The notes: a model not told the origin generated them from the sequence alone. Positions 10,501 through 21,018 are shown, numbered from the stretch's first letter. The stretch: 64,000 nt of DNA from Enoplolaimus lenunculus (GCA_030248215.1 JASANG010003322.1:1-64000), one strand, 5' to 3'. Made by a program: numbers and translations.

Positions 10501-12359
10501 TAGGTAAAGGTTTACGTTAGACAAAGCTAATAGGTAAAGGTTTAAGCTAGACATAGCTAATAGGTAAAGGCTTAAGCTAGACATAGCTAATAGGTAAAGG
10601 CTTAAGCTAGACATAGCTAATAGGCAAAGGCTTAAGCTAGACATAGCTAATAGGTAAAGGCTTAAGCTAGACATAGCTAATAGGCAAAGGCTTAAGCTGG
10701 ACATAGCTAATAGGCAAAGGCTTAAGCTAGACATAGCTAATAGGCAAAGGCTTAAGCTGGACATAGCTAATAGGTAAAGGCTTAAGCTAGACATAGCTAA
10801 TAGGTAAAGGCTTAAGCTAGACATAGCTAATAGGTAAAGGCTTAAGCTAGACGTAGCTAATAGGTAAAGGCTTAAGCTAGACATAGCTAATAGGCAAAGG
10901 CTTAAGCTGGACATAGCTAATAGGTAAAGGCTTAAGCTAGACATAGCTAATAGGCAAAGGCTTAAGCTGGACATAGCTAATAGGTAAAGGCTTAAGCTAG
11001 ACATAGCTAATAGGCAAAGGCTTAAGCTAGACATAGCTAATAGGCAAAGGCTTAAGCTAGACATAGCTAATAGGCAAAGGCTTAAGCTAGACATAGCTAA
11101 TAGGTAAAGGCTTAAGCTAGACATAGCTAATAGGCAAAGGCTTAAGCTAGACATAGCTAATAGGCAAAGGCTTAAGCTGGACATAGCTAATAGGCAAAGG
11201 CTTAAGCTAGACATAGCTAATAGGCAAAGGCTTAAGCTGGACATAGCTAATAGGCAAAGGCTTAAGCTAGACATAGCTAATAGGCAAAGGCTTAAGCTGG
11301 ACATAGCTAATAGGTAAAGGCTTAAGCTAGACATAGCTAATAGGCAAAGGCTTAAGCTGGACATAGCTAATAGGCAAAGGCTTAAGCTAGACATAGCTAA
11401 TAGGCAAAGGCTTAAGCTGGACATAGCTAATAGGTAAAGGCTTAAGCTAGACATAGCTAATAGGCAAAGGCTTAAGCTAGACATAGCTAATAGGTAAAGG
11501 CTTAAGCTAGACATAGCTAATAGGCAAAGGCTTAAGCTAGACATAGCTAATAGGCAAAGGCTTAGGCTGGACATAGCTAATAGGCAAAGGCTTAAGCTAG
11601 ACATAGCTAATAGGCAAAGGCTTAAGCTGGACATAGCTAATAGGCAAAGGCTTAAGCTGGACATAGCTAATAGGCAAAGGCTTAAGCTAGACATAGCTAA
11701 TAGGCAAAGGCTTAAGCTGGACATAGCTAATAGGTAAAGGCTTAAGCTAGACATAGCTAATAGGTAAAGGCTTAAGCTAGACATAGCTAATAGGTAAAGG
11801 CTTAAGCAAGACATAGCTAATAGGCAAAGGCTTAAGCTAGACATAGCTAATAGGCAAAGGCTTAAGCTAGACATAGCTAATAGGCAAAGGCTTAAGCTGG
11901 ACATAGCTAATAGGTAAAGGCTTAAGCTAGACATAGCTAATAGGCAAAGGCTTAAGCTAGACATAGCTAATAGGTAAAGGCTTAAGCTAGACATAGCTAA
12001 TAGGCAAAGGCTTAAGCTAGACATAGCTAATAGGTAAAAACTTAAGCTAGACATAGCTAATAGGTAAAGGCTTAAGCTAGACATAGCTAATAGGTAAAGG
12101 CTTAAGCTAGACATAGCTAATAGGTAAAGGCTTAAGCTAGACATAGCTAATAGGTAAAGGCTTAAGCTAGACATAGCTAATAGACAAAGGCTTAAGCTGG
12201 ACATAGCTAATAGGTAAAGGCTTAAGCTAGACATAGCTAATAGGTAAAGGCTTAAGCTAGACATAGCTAATAGGCAAAGGCTTAAGCTAGACATAGCTAA
12301 TAGGTAAAGGCTTAAGCTAGACATAGCTAATAGGTAAAGGCTTAAGCTAGACATAGCTA
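10501..12359. repeat. 30-bp minisatellite, about 62 copies
   Basis: Near-perfect tandem array with unit TAGGCAAAGGCTTAAGCTAG plus ACATAGCTAA. The two first units and a few others are degenerate. Three main variants differ at two sites: TAGGT or TAGGC, and GCTAG or GCTGG. GCTGG occurs only with a C at the first site. Because 30 is divisible by 3, the minus strand reads as a 628-codon open frame of ten-residue repeats (SSLSLYLLAM), which I consider an artefact. The flanks decay quickly. It lies in the 25.8-kb RIM-BP intron. Confidence 0.97.
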
Positions 12360-12870
12360 AGCCTTTTTCAAAGGTAAAGACTTAGGTTCGACCCATTTCA
12401 TACAAGAGGTTGAACAGTATTAGGTTGCGGTGTGAATTTATGAGCTGAAAAATTTTGCGTAAAAAACATTTTAATACTTATGATCTACTTAAAATTTAAA
12501 TTCATACAAAACGGTAATGCTAAAAGTTTTCAATTCTTTATACGCAACTGAAAAATTTTCGGCAAAAGGGGCAAAAGTTGTTCGTATTGGGACGCACACC
12601 CCATCAATATCACGCAGTTTGGGCCCTGAACCAATCGCATCGAATCTGGCATCGTTGAACAGCTCTTGTTACCGCAAGTCATATACTGTAACATCTTAGA
12701 TTGTCTCATTAAGACGTCTTTATGAAATCAAATGTATTTTGTGTAAAAATACTCAAAGAAAAGGGGCGGTAAACGAAAAGAATAAATATTTTGCCAGGAT
12801 TACAAAACCCAAATTACTTCCGTCACATTATATAAGCAGCTTTGATTTAAATTTAAAAAGATACTCCTGT

Positions 12871-13180
12871 CAGTGCCGGAGCAGGCGTGCCCTCCCAATA
12901 TTCCGGAGTGAAGGTAGGCCCGTAGCCAACTCACCTTGCTAGGGGGGTTAAAATGTTTCCAGGAGGGGCATTCAGAGATTTTTAATGACTTAAAAGCAAT
13001 TTTGAAAATTATCCAGGGGGCCAAAATTTTTCCAGGGGCGCTGATCCCCCCTGGCCCCTTTTAGACTACGGGCCCGGGTAAAGGCCCCTTGCGATGATCA
13101 AAATTTTTTTCAACTTTTTTGTTTAAAATCTTGTTAGGGAGGTCAAATCGGGGGTATGGCCGGTGGCTGCTCCTGGCCTG
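12871..13180 (+). mobile_element. Family P hAT-like TIR element, copy P1, interrupted by D1
   Basis: Ends CAGTGCCGGAGCAG and, inverted, CAGGCCAGGAGCAG. Flanks ACTCCTGT and ACTCTTGT form a 7/8-match TSD. The ends and 8-bp duplication suggest a hAT-derived non-autonomous element. A family D element is inserted at about 12917-13075, leaving the P interior (CCTTGCGATGATCAAAATTT) on its right side. Confidence 0.7.
12917..13075 (+). mobile_element. Family D MITE, copy D1 (nested in P1)
   Basis: Starts GGCCCGTAGCCAACTCACCT and ends ACTACGGGCCCG, an inverted pair. The interior has the family's CTTGCTAGGGGGGTTAAAA, the central GACTTA...AATTTTGAAAATT and a GATCCCCCCTGGCCCC segment. It lies inside element P1, so it is younger than P1. 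Confidence 0.8.
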
Positions 13181-13261
13181 ACTCTTGTAAAAGGCACTAT
13201 CGGCTTATAACAAATACAAAGATAATTTGGACAGAACTATTTTAAAATAGACATTGTACCC

Positions 13262-13438
13262 GGGCCCGTAGCCAAGGGGGGGGCGGGAAAGGGGAAAAGG
13301 CGCGGGTCAGCTCCCCTGGAAAAAATTTGCCTTTCCCCCTTAGAAAATTTTCAACCTTGCTTGTAAGTCATCGAAAACCCTTGTATGTCCCCTGAAAAAT
13401 GTTTAGCGCTTCTATAAAGATGACCTGGCTACGCGCCT
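13262..13438 (-). mobile_element. Family D MITE, copy D2
   Basis: Reverse orientation: begins GGGCCCGTAGCCAAGGGGGG and ends ACCTGGCTACGCGCC. Contains AACCTTGCTTGTAAGTCATC, the complement of the core seen in other D copies. Confidence 0.8.
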
Positions 13439-14057
13439 GATTGTACGAACTGAATATTGTGCCCTCCTTAATATAGTTCTATGATCCACGGCGCTGTTCT
13501 TGGATAAATTCAGACTATTCAACCACGAAATTAGTGACACAAATCTCAAGTACTTTGTAACCTGTGAAATACGGCAGGGGGGTACATTTTATAAAAAATT
13601 TTGACGGAGGCTTTTTGTTTGGAAAAATGTCAAGCTACCCGTTTGACAGAGGGTGAAAGTAAAAATTTATGACAAATCGCACTGGTTCAAAAAATGGCAT
13701 TTATTTTTTTAAGTAAAAAAGTTAACTATTAACGCAAGTTTTCGACTTAAAGTCGATACTAATTCGAACAGCTTAAAGTAAATACTTCAGTAAGATATCA
13801 GAAACCCGTCTAGTGCGTATATTTTAAATACAAAATAATCCTTGAATTCGCTGAATAACTTCTACAACGACTGCGCAATGAAACGCAACCAATTGCAATC
13901 AAATTGTTGTTGCAAAAGCGTTGTCACGCATGTTGAAGGTGTTTTGATTCAAAAACCAAACGCTAAAATTTTAAAGTATTCAAACCGAATTTTTAATTTA
14001 AATTTCGATACTACACAGTCCAGGTGATATCAGGCTGACGCAACGCACATACATATA
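13439..14057. other. Intronic stretch, no gene seen
   Basis: AT-rich. A 61-codon frame at 13842-14027 has no recognisable similarity and no coding context, so I do not call it a gene. Confidence 0.35.
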
Positions 14058-14245
14058 TACAGTGTCGGAGCAGACAGGGGGGCTCTCACCAAACTTCAAG
14101 GTGGGGGCGCCAAAACTCGCGAGCGAAAAGTCCGACGCATTTTAAAACTTCGACGGTTTTTCTTTCAACCGGTTAAAATGGGTTTATCCCTTTAGGGGTG
14201 GACCCCCCAAAAAATAAGATCAAAACTCACAACGGGTTATTTGAC
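14058..14245 (+). mobile_element. Family P-like left end with diverged interior
   Basis: ACAGTGTCGGAGCAGACAGG followed by CTCTCACCAAACTTCAAGGT matches the P left end. The interior diverges from P1 and no matching right end was found. Confidence 0.45.
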
Positions 14246-14796
14246 ATTCTGTAAGAGTGTGTATGCCGTATTTCTTCCGATATTTGCAAGCATTTTATAT
14301 ACTCCCCTCGTGCAAATCCACATGATTTGGCTTTACGACCACGGCCATATGACCATAAAGGTCGCAGGTGGCGAGACGGGAGCGCAGGCCCCTGAAATGC
14401 CACCGCGATGCGGATAACTTTTGCAAAATTTAACTGGTCCTACAAACACAAAACAAAGCGATAGTTTGGTCCAAGCTAAACCCGCGCCCTAACAATTCAT
14501 GAGGACATGTCCTTGGTTCAAGTCCTGAGTTAGGCTGGTAAAGCCCAAGTTTATATGAAGCAAAGACAACGAAGCGTTATAAACATTTCAGACAGGCAAT
14601 CAGATACCTAATGACTGAATAACACAGATGGTGTCTAAAGAAATTTGGAGATCTTAATCAATAATTATAAACATTAACCCCTTCTCACATTGAGTTGCCC
14701 ATAGGCAACTCAGCGCAGTATATATACGTTAAATAATATATATCGCACCGTGTTTAATAACTGCAACACGTATACATAGTACTGAATCACTACAAG

Positions 14797-14943
14797 ACAT
14801 GAGAGCCTCCTCGGGCTCGAGCGTCAAGCTCATATGGCTGAGTGGTGATGGTATACGTCTCCCACTCCAGTCACTGGAGTTCGAATCGTAGCATAAAAGT
14901 AGGTCTCGGGGGAAATAGAAAATATTCATATGAGAAAGGGTTA
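14797..14943 (+). mobile_element. SINE-like element with tRNA-like boxes, copy 2
   Basis: A TGGCTGAGTGGTGATGG stretch resembles an A box of Leu/Ser-type tRNAs, and GGAGTTCGAATCG resembles a B box about 40 bp later. The tail GAAATAGAAAATATTCATAT is shared with the copy at 3070-3216. No intact tRNA cloverleaf can be folded, so a tRNA-derived SINE is more likely than a tRNA gene. Confidence 0.5.
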
Positions 14944-15861
14944 ATTATAACTCCCATTACAAAATTCATAATTAATATATTTAGAAACATGATATACTCC
15001 GCAATCAAGAAACGCTGACGTACACAAAATAAAGCAAAGGACTGCAGAAGGTGCTTATCCAAATTTTCTTAATACTCGATGTCCCAGTTCGCTTAATTGA
15101 AATTTTATTGTTAACCGTTGACAGGTACTAAAATTGCTTAAAAAATACTGTCCATAAGCAGTCCTGCAACCGGAAAATGTCAATTATCGAGACAAGAACA
15201 TTTATGAATGGGGCCGGTACGCAACAACCGGATGTGAAAATGCCGGAACCAGACCTGGTGGTCAAACAAAATTGTGCCTGGCGAAATTATGTAGTTAAAA
15301 TAACGGTTTAATTTGCTAATTTTAGCAAATAAACTTGTAAGGTATTGCTAAATTTTTCGGTTTTACACTTACTGCGAAATTTTGACAATTTTTTAACTAG
15401 AAATTGTACCAAAAATTGAAATAAAATGTATCGAACAACTAAATTTGGGTACATCTATGCAAAATCTTCACTACCAAAATTGCTTGAACCTATTCTACCG
15501 GAACCAGAGTCGGAAGTCGATTTTTTTGTCAGAGTCGGAGGCAAACCTCCAGTTGTACTCTAAAAATAGGGCAAATAAATTTAGCTTAAAATGAAGTATA
15601 ATTCTTCCCAATAAATATCCAACACGGGGCAATGCTCGCTCACTCCCTCGCCGTTTATACATGACTCTTCTGTAAGAATCGGTAACCGATTAAATTTTCA
15701 AATAGCTTTAACAATAGCCTAAGCCCAGAAAGTATGCTTTCTCATTATCGACGCTGTCATATGTGCGCCTACAAAGCCTAATTAATAATTTAATAATAGT
15801 ACAAAAACTAAATAATTAGTATGAGCATGCCTGAACCTTCTGGTCGTAGTACAGTAATATT
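14944..15861. other. Intronic stretch, no gene seen
   Basis: AT-rich DNA with no recognised element end. Short open frames here lack any family resemblance. Confidence 0.35.
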
Positions 15862-16057
15862 GGCCAATGTAAAGAACAGGGGCGGAATAGTATTATAACC
15901 ATATTCGTAAGCCTAAGCCTAAGCATAAGCGTAAGAATGAGCGTTTTCCTAAGCCTAAACCTAAGTCTGAGGCTAAGCGAAAAATGAGTCTAACACTTAA
16001 GCTTACTCTATTATAGGCCCACAGAAAAACGTTCCGCTTCTGTTCTTTACACGGGCC
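15862..16057 (+). mobile_element. Family B telomere-cored TIR element, copy B1
   Basis: TIRs GGCCAATGTAAAGAACAGGG and, inverted, GGCCCGTGTAAAGAACAGAA. A perfect 8-bp TSD GTAATATT occurs at 15854-15861 and 16058-16065. The interior is degenerate CCTAAG units (AAGCCTAAGCCTAAGC) separated by a GAATGAGCGTTTTCC spacer, ending in TATTATAGGCCCACAG. Confidence 0.85.
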
Positions 16058-16744
16058 GTAATATTTATGAGTGGTCTGATTGGTAGCACTGGCCAGCATT
16101 CAATAATGCAAGGGTACCACTTAAAATTACGGTTATAATTAGCGAACACTGACACAAAAGTAGATATTTTCGCCAGTAAGATTTGAAATTTTAAAAAACA
16201 CATCACAAAAACCAAAATTGATATTATATATATAAATGACGCAAAACATAGAGATACTGCAAACTTAACAAAAAATATAATACCTCTTAAGACATATTAC
16301 AGGTTTAAATTAAAAATTTTCTTATTTTTCTTAACAAATTAATGATCGAGAAAAAAAATTATCTCAATACGGCTTCGTCAGTCAAGAAACCCTACTTTGA
16401 GTACAAAATTAAATCAAACCGGCGCTCGCTCGCCGCCTCGATGCCCCAGTGTATAACGTCAAACAATCAGTTAACACAAGAGTGAGAGTTACTTAGCAAG
16501 CACATTATTATAGTCAAAATGACCTTTAGTACAATTCGACTATAAGCATGAAAGTAAAAGTTGATTATAAATAAACAAAGCGGTTGGTATATAATTAAAT
16601 CTCGGGTAAATTCTATGCTTCTTGGCACATTTTTTTGTGTTTGAAACTTATACAAATTAGCAACGCAAATCAGCAGCTCGTCGAGGTTTATTTGTTTCAA
16701 GTCTCACAAAATGTTTAGTTGGCAGTGTAATTGCGACTAACGTC

Positions 16745-16988
16745 AGGGGGGACTCAATGTAGGGGGGACTCAATGTGGGGGGACTCAATGTGGGGGACTC
16801 AATGTGTGGGGACTCAATGTTGGGGACTCAATGTTGGGGGGGACTCAATGTGGGGGGCGGGGAATCAATGTGGGGGGACTCAATGTGGTGGGGACTCAAT
16901 GTGGGGGGGACTCAATGTGGGGGGACTCAATGTGGGGGGACTCAATGTGGGGGGGACTCAATGTGGGGGACTCAATGTGGGGGGGTTC
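16745..16988 (+). repeat. G-rich 14-17 bp minisatellite, about 16 copies
   Basis: Units of GGGGG(G)ACTCAATGTG with 4-7 consecutive G per unit, all on the plus strand. The spacer between G runs is 9-10 nt. Unit length varies, so all three plus frames stay partly open, and those ORFs are artefacts. G runs on one strand make quadruplex formation plausible. Confidence 0.95.
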
Positions 16989-17077
16989 TTTGCAGACTAT
17001 GATATTACCGAAGAAGCATCAGAAACTTCTAATGAGATACGAGCGTAATCTAAGAGTAACAAGTCAAAACACAATTT

Positions 17078-17285
17078 TAGTACTAAATCTTAGTACAAAA
17101 TTGTTCGGTATGTATGAACTGTTAATCTGTAACATATCAAATTTAGTAAGCGACTTAAGTAATTATTTAAGCATTTATGCGACTTCAGTATTTATTTAAC
17201 TTAACGAAATTGTTAAAAATGACAAAATGCTTAAGTAATTACTTAGCATGGACTTAATAGGTACTTAAAACCTTAAAGTGATTCT
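17078..17285 (+). mobile_element. Family J repeat, copy J1
   Basis: About 200 bp containing GAACTGTTAATCTGTAA, several ACTTAAGTAATTA units and GCTTAAGTAATTACTTAGCA. The same segments appear in reverse order and orientation at 34285-34455, so this is an interspersed element of unknown class. Confidence 0.55.
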
Positions 17286-17929
17286 GGCTTGCCCAAGCCG
17301 AATCTAACTTTAACTTAACAACAAAATTTTGTAATTTTTTAATCTCGGAGTTGTACCTACTCCAATCGTGGAACGACCCACAACTTTATCACTACACTAT
17401 GGTAGTATACGATTAAGTTGTCGTCAAAATCACGACAGTTATTTGCACACCTTTGCCCGCTTTACGTACCAAACAGACCCTACTAAACCGTGACATAACC
17501 TAATTTTTTGCACGTTTTACCTCTTCAAACTACGCATAGCAGCCTGCAAAAACACCACACACGTAAGGATTTATTTTCCAAAGGGTGCAGCCGTTTTTGT
17601 ATTTTTTTGCGAGCAAACGTAGCGAACCAAAAATTTTTGTGATCTTTGATATTCAGGATTTTATTCTAAATCCTGATTGGTTTTTGTTTTGAAAAAGTTT
17701 CGGGGGGTGAAACTATAACCCCCCATAGCTCGTTTTGTGTTCTATTCCGGCTAAAAATACAGTAAACTGCGTTTCACATCGGTTACGGTACAACAAACTC
17801 CAGGTACTCGATGCCCCTACTTGAAAAAAACCCCGGTATACTTTGAGCTGACGGAAAAGTGAAGAAAAAGGAACTAAAATAATAAACAACTATGGAATAT
17901 AAACTGCCCGTTTCTGTTCCAAATGCACA
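17286..17929. other. Intronic stretch, no gene seen
   Basis: No coding frame or defined element. An imperfect palindromic patch at 17650-17690 (GGATTTTATTCTAAATCC) was noted but matches nothing else. Confidence 0.3.
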
Positions 17930-18051
17930 GTTGTCTCCACCCTAGCAAGATTTTAAACAAAAAATTTGAAAAATATTTTAATCATCGCAAGGGGTCCCAC
18001 CCTGGAATTTTGTGGGGCTCACCGTAGCCTCCTCTGGCACTGGGCGGCGCT
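17930..18051 (-). mobile_element. Family P element, copy P3 (partial)
   Basis: The reverse complement reads CAGTGCCAGAGGAGGC, then GGGTGGGACCCCTTGCGATG and TTAAAATCTTGCTAGGG, following P1 and P2 in order. The distal end is missing. Confidence 0.6.
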
Positions 18052-19073
18052 CGTAACCCGTGTAGTTGCGGGTCTGCTATTTGATCAGGTAAAAAAATGC
18101 GGTACGTTTCACTATTCGGTTCCGGTACGTTTCACTATTTGATTCTGGTACGTTTCACTATTCGGTTCCAGTTCTGGTCAAAAAATTTGCGTTTCAAAAT
18201 TTAAAATTGAACTTCGTTTTTGGTGTAATTATTTTTAACTAATCAGTAGAAATATTTCCAAAGTTTTACATTACTGAAAATATTAGTACTGGTTCGGCAA
18301 ATTTAATTTGCCATAGACGGTTAGGATAAAAGAATTTGGGTTGTCCCCTGATTATATAGCATATTAATATAAAATATTTTCTATATAATATAATGTACAT
18401 TACAAAATATATTACTATATTAATAATATTCGATACAATAATATTTCTTCGTTAAAGTTGGCTTAATTTAAAGTGACATCGTTGTCAAAAGAGTCTCAGG
18501 TATTCGCAGATGGTCATTATCCCACAACAAAGAAATATTGAAAAAATGAAAACAAAATTATTTTCTTAAATTCAATAGATCATAAATAAACGGTTTGAGA
18601 CATTTTCTCACTCCCCCATGTTCACTCTTAACAGGCCCCCCCCGGCTGATTTCGCGAATTTTTTTCCTGCTGAAAACTACTATTTTTCTCTGTTTTGCCT
18701 GTTAGCCAATAACCAGAAACACTTTTATATCCACATCGTTAACCAGTGCAAAATTGCTTGCATCAAAAATCAATCTATGAAAATAAATTAAAGGTAATAA
18801 AAGGGACATATTCAGGCTCAATTAGCATGTGTCTAAAACAAAACAATAGCGAACCGCTAGAAGTCTAGAAAGACGTATCAGAGAAACTTCAAGCTTAATA
18901 TTCACTAAAAAACTCGCCGAGCGCTGTTAACACAGTCACGATATTAGCAAGTTTTTAAATATTATACAGTTTATGTTTTAAATTCCCTGTAAAGATGAAA
19001 AATATCCATGTTTTCGCTGTTGTCTGATAAGCTACTAAATTTCCAACTTTTTCCTGTTTTCCCTGTTGAGCGG
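18052..19073. other. Intronic stretch, no gene seen
   Basis: Holds a short triplicated GGTACGTTTCACTATTCGGT-type repeat (about 18100-18165), then AT-rich DNA with TA-rich runs around 18360-18450. No gene was recognised. Confidence 0.35.
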
Positions 19074-19232
19074 GGATAGCCCATAGCCAGCTCACTTTGC
19101 TAGAAGGGCTAAAGGGTATTCAGTTGGGGCATACAAGGGTTTTCGTTGACTTGCAAGCAAGACTGAAAATTTTCAAAGGAGGTCCAAAATTTTTGCAGGA
19201 AAGTTGAGCACACCCCCCTTGGCTATCGACCG
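19074..19232 (+). mobile_element. Family D MITE, copy D3
   Basis: ATAGCCAGCTCACTTTGCTAG at the left, GACTTGCAAGCAAGACTGAA in the middle and CCCCCTTGGCTATCG at the right, in the same order as the other copies. Ends are slightly diverged. Confidence 0.7.
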
Positions 19233-19462
19233 TCCAACAATCTAAAATTAAAGTCGCCCATTGGTTCGTCGAAAGTCGTACGGATTGGGTACTCTCATTG
19301 GTTGAGAGTGAGGCTTAGACTTAGTCTTTGCATCGCCTTCGTACCTTGTTCAGATACCTGCAGACCTGAGTTGTATGCTTACGAAATGAAATGCTAGCTA
19401 CACCCTCGGCATATTATCACCCCAAATCAAACAAAAACTCGAGTCTCGCTGAAGCCGGGGTG

Positions 19463-20398
19463 TCATCGTCCTGTAGCTACCTTAGGGTCGCCAGCCGGCG
19501 ACGGCCCTGGCTGTTGCAGCTGAGCAGGCACAACCGACGGTAACTCGTAGACATGCTCAATTGCTTCGTCGCAATAATCGTCATGATCAACAAGTTGCGG
19601 TCGGATGAGTTCGGGTGCTGTTGAATCACCGCTAGCAATAGGAAACATTAGCTGAAGCGAGCCATCTGCATACTGTTGTTGTCGTTGTTGTTGTTGCAGT
19701 GGTTGTTGGTGTTGTTGTTGCAGTTGTTGTTGCAGTTCCTGTTGTTGCTGATGTTGTTGGCGGTGTCGTTGATGTTGCTGTTGCTGGTGTTGTAGTTGTT
19801 GCTGCAGTTGCTGTTGTTGTTCTTGTTGTTGCTGCAGTTGTTGGTGTTGGCGTTGATGTTGTTGTTGGTGTTGTAGTAAAACCTGTGGCTGATGTTGCTG
19901 TTGATGCAGTTCTATTTGATCTTGCTGTTGCTGTTGCTGTTGTAGTTGTGTTTGTTTTCGCTGATGGTGTTGTTGGTGCACTATCGAAGACTCGTCGAAA
20001 CAAAGAGGTAACGCAAGTCGTTGGGAGCCACAAGGCGGACTGCATGATGATATACCAGCAAAAGATAACTCAGGATCGTGGTGACACTCAACAAACGGTT
20101 GCCTAATCCCAACGGGATCGTGATATGTTGAACCAAACGGATAAGTATCGTAGAAGTCAGAGTCAATTCGAACAGGCAAGTGTAACGAATCACAAGGGAT
20201 CAACTGGTGTCCAGCTACCGGCAAACAGGAATGGGACGTGGGATTGAGATCTGTTGGAGTCGGTGGCAATTCTACGGGACGACTAAGCGGCGCCTGGTCT
20301 AAGCTGCCGTCATTCAAACAACTGTTAATGATCCAGAAACGTGGAACCTTGTCTTCAATGATTGCATATGGTTTTAGTATTTTGTTGGTTTGTTTAAG
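19463..20398 (-). CDS. Gln-rich open frame, possible exon of an unknown gene
   Basis: A 311-codon minus-strand frame, open from a TAG at 20399-20401 to a TGA at 19463. There is no ATG near its start (the conventional start call falls on a TTG), so it looks like an internal or terminal exon rather than a full ORF. Upstream of the Gln tract it encodes non-repetitive sequence (PYAIIEDKVPRFWII, DLNPTSHSCLPVAGHQ). Then come about 110 residues dominated by Gln with mixed CAA/CAG, His and Arg, and then an acidic C-terminus (DHDDYCDEAIEHVYELP). A possible donor AAGGTAGCTAC lies near the end. It sits inside the RIM-BP intron on the same strand. Splicing it into RIM-BP would break SH3-2, so a nested gene or an alternative terminal exon is more likely. 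No domain is recognised. Confidence 0.4.
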   Translation of the reverse strand, partial: LKQTNKILKPYAIIEDKVPRFWIINSCLNDGSLDQAPLSRPVELPPTPTDLNPTSHSCLPVAGHQLIPCDSLHLPVRIDSDFYDTYPFGSTYHDPVGIRQPFVECHHDPELSFAGISSCSPPCGSQRLALPLCFDESSIVHQQHHQRKQTQLQQQQQQQDQIELHQQQHQPQVLLQHQQQHQRQHQQLQQQQEQQQQLQQQLQHQQQQHQRHRQQHQQQQELQQQLQQQHQQPLQQQQRQQQYADGSLQLMFPIASGDSTAPELIRPQLVDHDDYCDEAIEHVYELPSVVPAQLQQPGPSPAGDPKVATGR

Positions 20399-20746
20399 CT
20401 ATACATATACGGTACGCTGTAACGCAGCCTATGTACGAGAAAGAAGCATAAGGTGGTAATACCGGCGTATAGATTTTAAATTTTACAGATAAAATTGGTT
20501 TAAAATCCAAAATGAAATGTTACACCTACGCTGCGTTTTTAAAAAAATTTTGTAACTCAAAATAGAAATTGGTCAATAATTCGACATCAATTATAATCGT
20601 GTACGCTTTAAAACTTGCACATGAGATAACGCCAACATCCGTACAAATCGGTGGCAGTCACTTAAAAATTATTGTGAACGACGCAATAACTATAAAACGA
20701 GACTATATATTATTTAATTCATTTTGTTTGCAATGACAATATTTTT

Positions 20747-20943
20747 GGCCAATGCTACTTTTAGAGGCGTAACAGTAGATTAAGCGTATTCCTAAACCTA
20801 AGCCTAAGCCTAAGCGTTGCAACAATGTGTTCCTAAGCCAAAGCGTAAGCCTAAGCCTAAGTAAAAAATTGTAATCTAGAATCTAAACCCACTCTTTTAT
20901 AGACCCACCAGAAACTTTTACGCCCATTCAAGTAACAAGGACC
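20747..20943 (+). mobile_element. Family A telomere-cored TIR element, copy A2
   Basis: Left end GGCCAATGCTACTTTTAGAG, right end ACGCCCATTCAAGTAACAAGG then ACC. A perfect 8-bp TSD ATATTTTT occurs at 20739-20746 and 20944-20951. Two CCTAAG repeat blocks flank a GTTGCAACAATGTGTTCC spacer. Confidence 0.85.
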
Positions 20944-21018
20944 ATATTTTTGGTACCCCCGATAAAGCACAAGGTAAAATTTAGGCGTTGGTGTTGTTTA
21001 GCAGCCGGGTGTTGCTAA

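Noticed and set aside
10468-12354. A 628-codon minus-strand ORF made of ten-residue repeats
   Set aside because: It is the translation of a 30-bp minisatellite. It stays open only because 30 is divisible by 3, and it has no unique domain, start context or splice support.
10501-12359. CRISPR-like array
   Set aside because: Units are head-to-tail with no unique spacers, and the DNA is clearly eukaryotic.
14495-14545. tRNA-like B box GGTTCAAGTCC
   Set aside because: No A box or cloverleaf at the right distance.
16731-17199. Overlapping ORFs in all plus frames (DSMWG/NVGG repeats)
   Set aside because: These are products of the G-rich minisatellite and change frame with unit length.
19632-20106. 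Val-rich and Thr-rich ORFs overlapping the Gln tract
   Set aside because: Other-frame shadows of the Gln-rich frame. Only the Gln frame has non-repetitive coding-like flanks.
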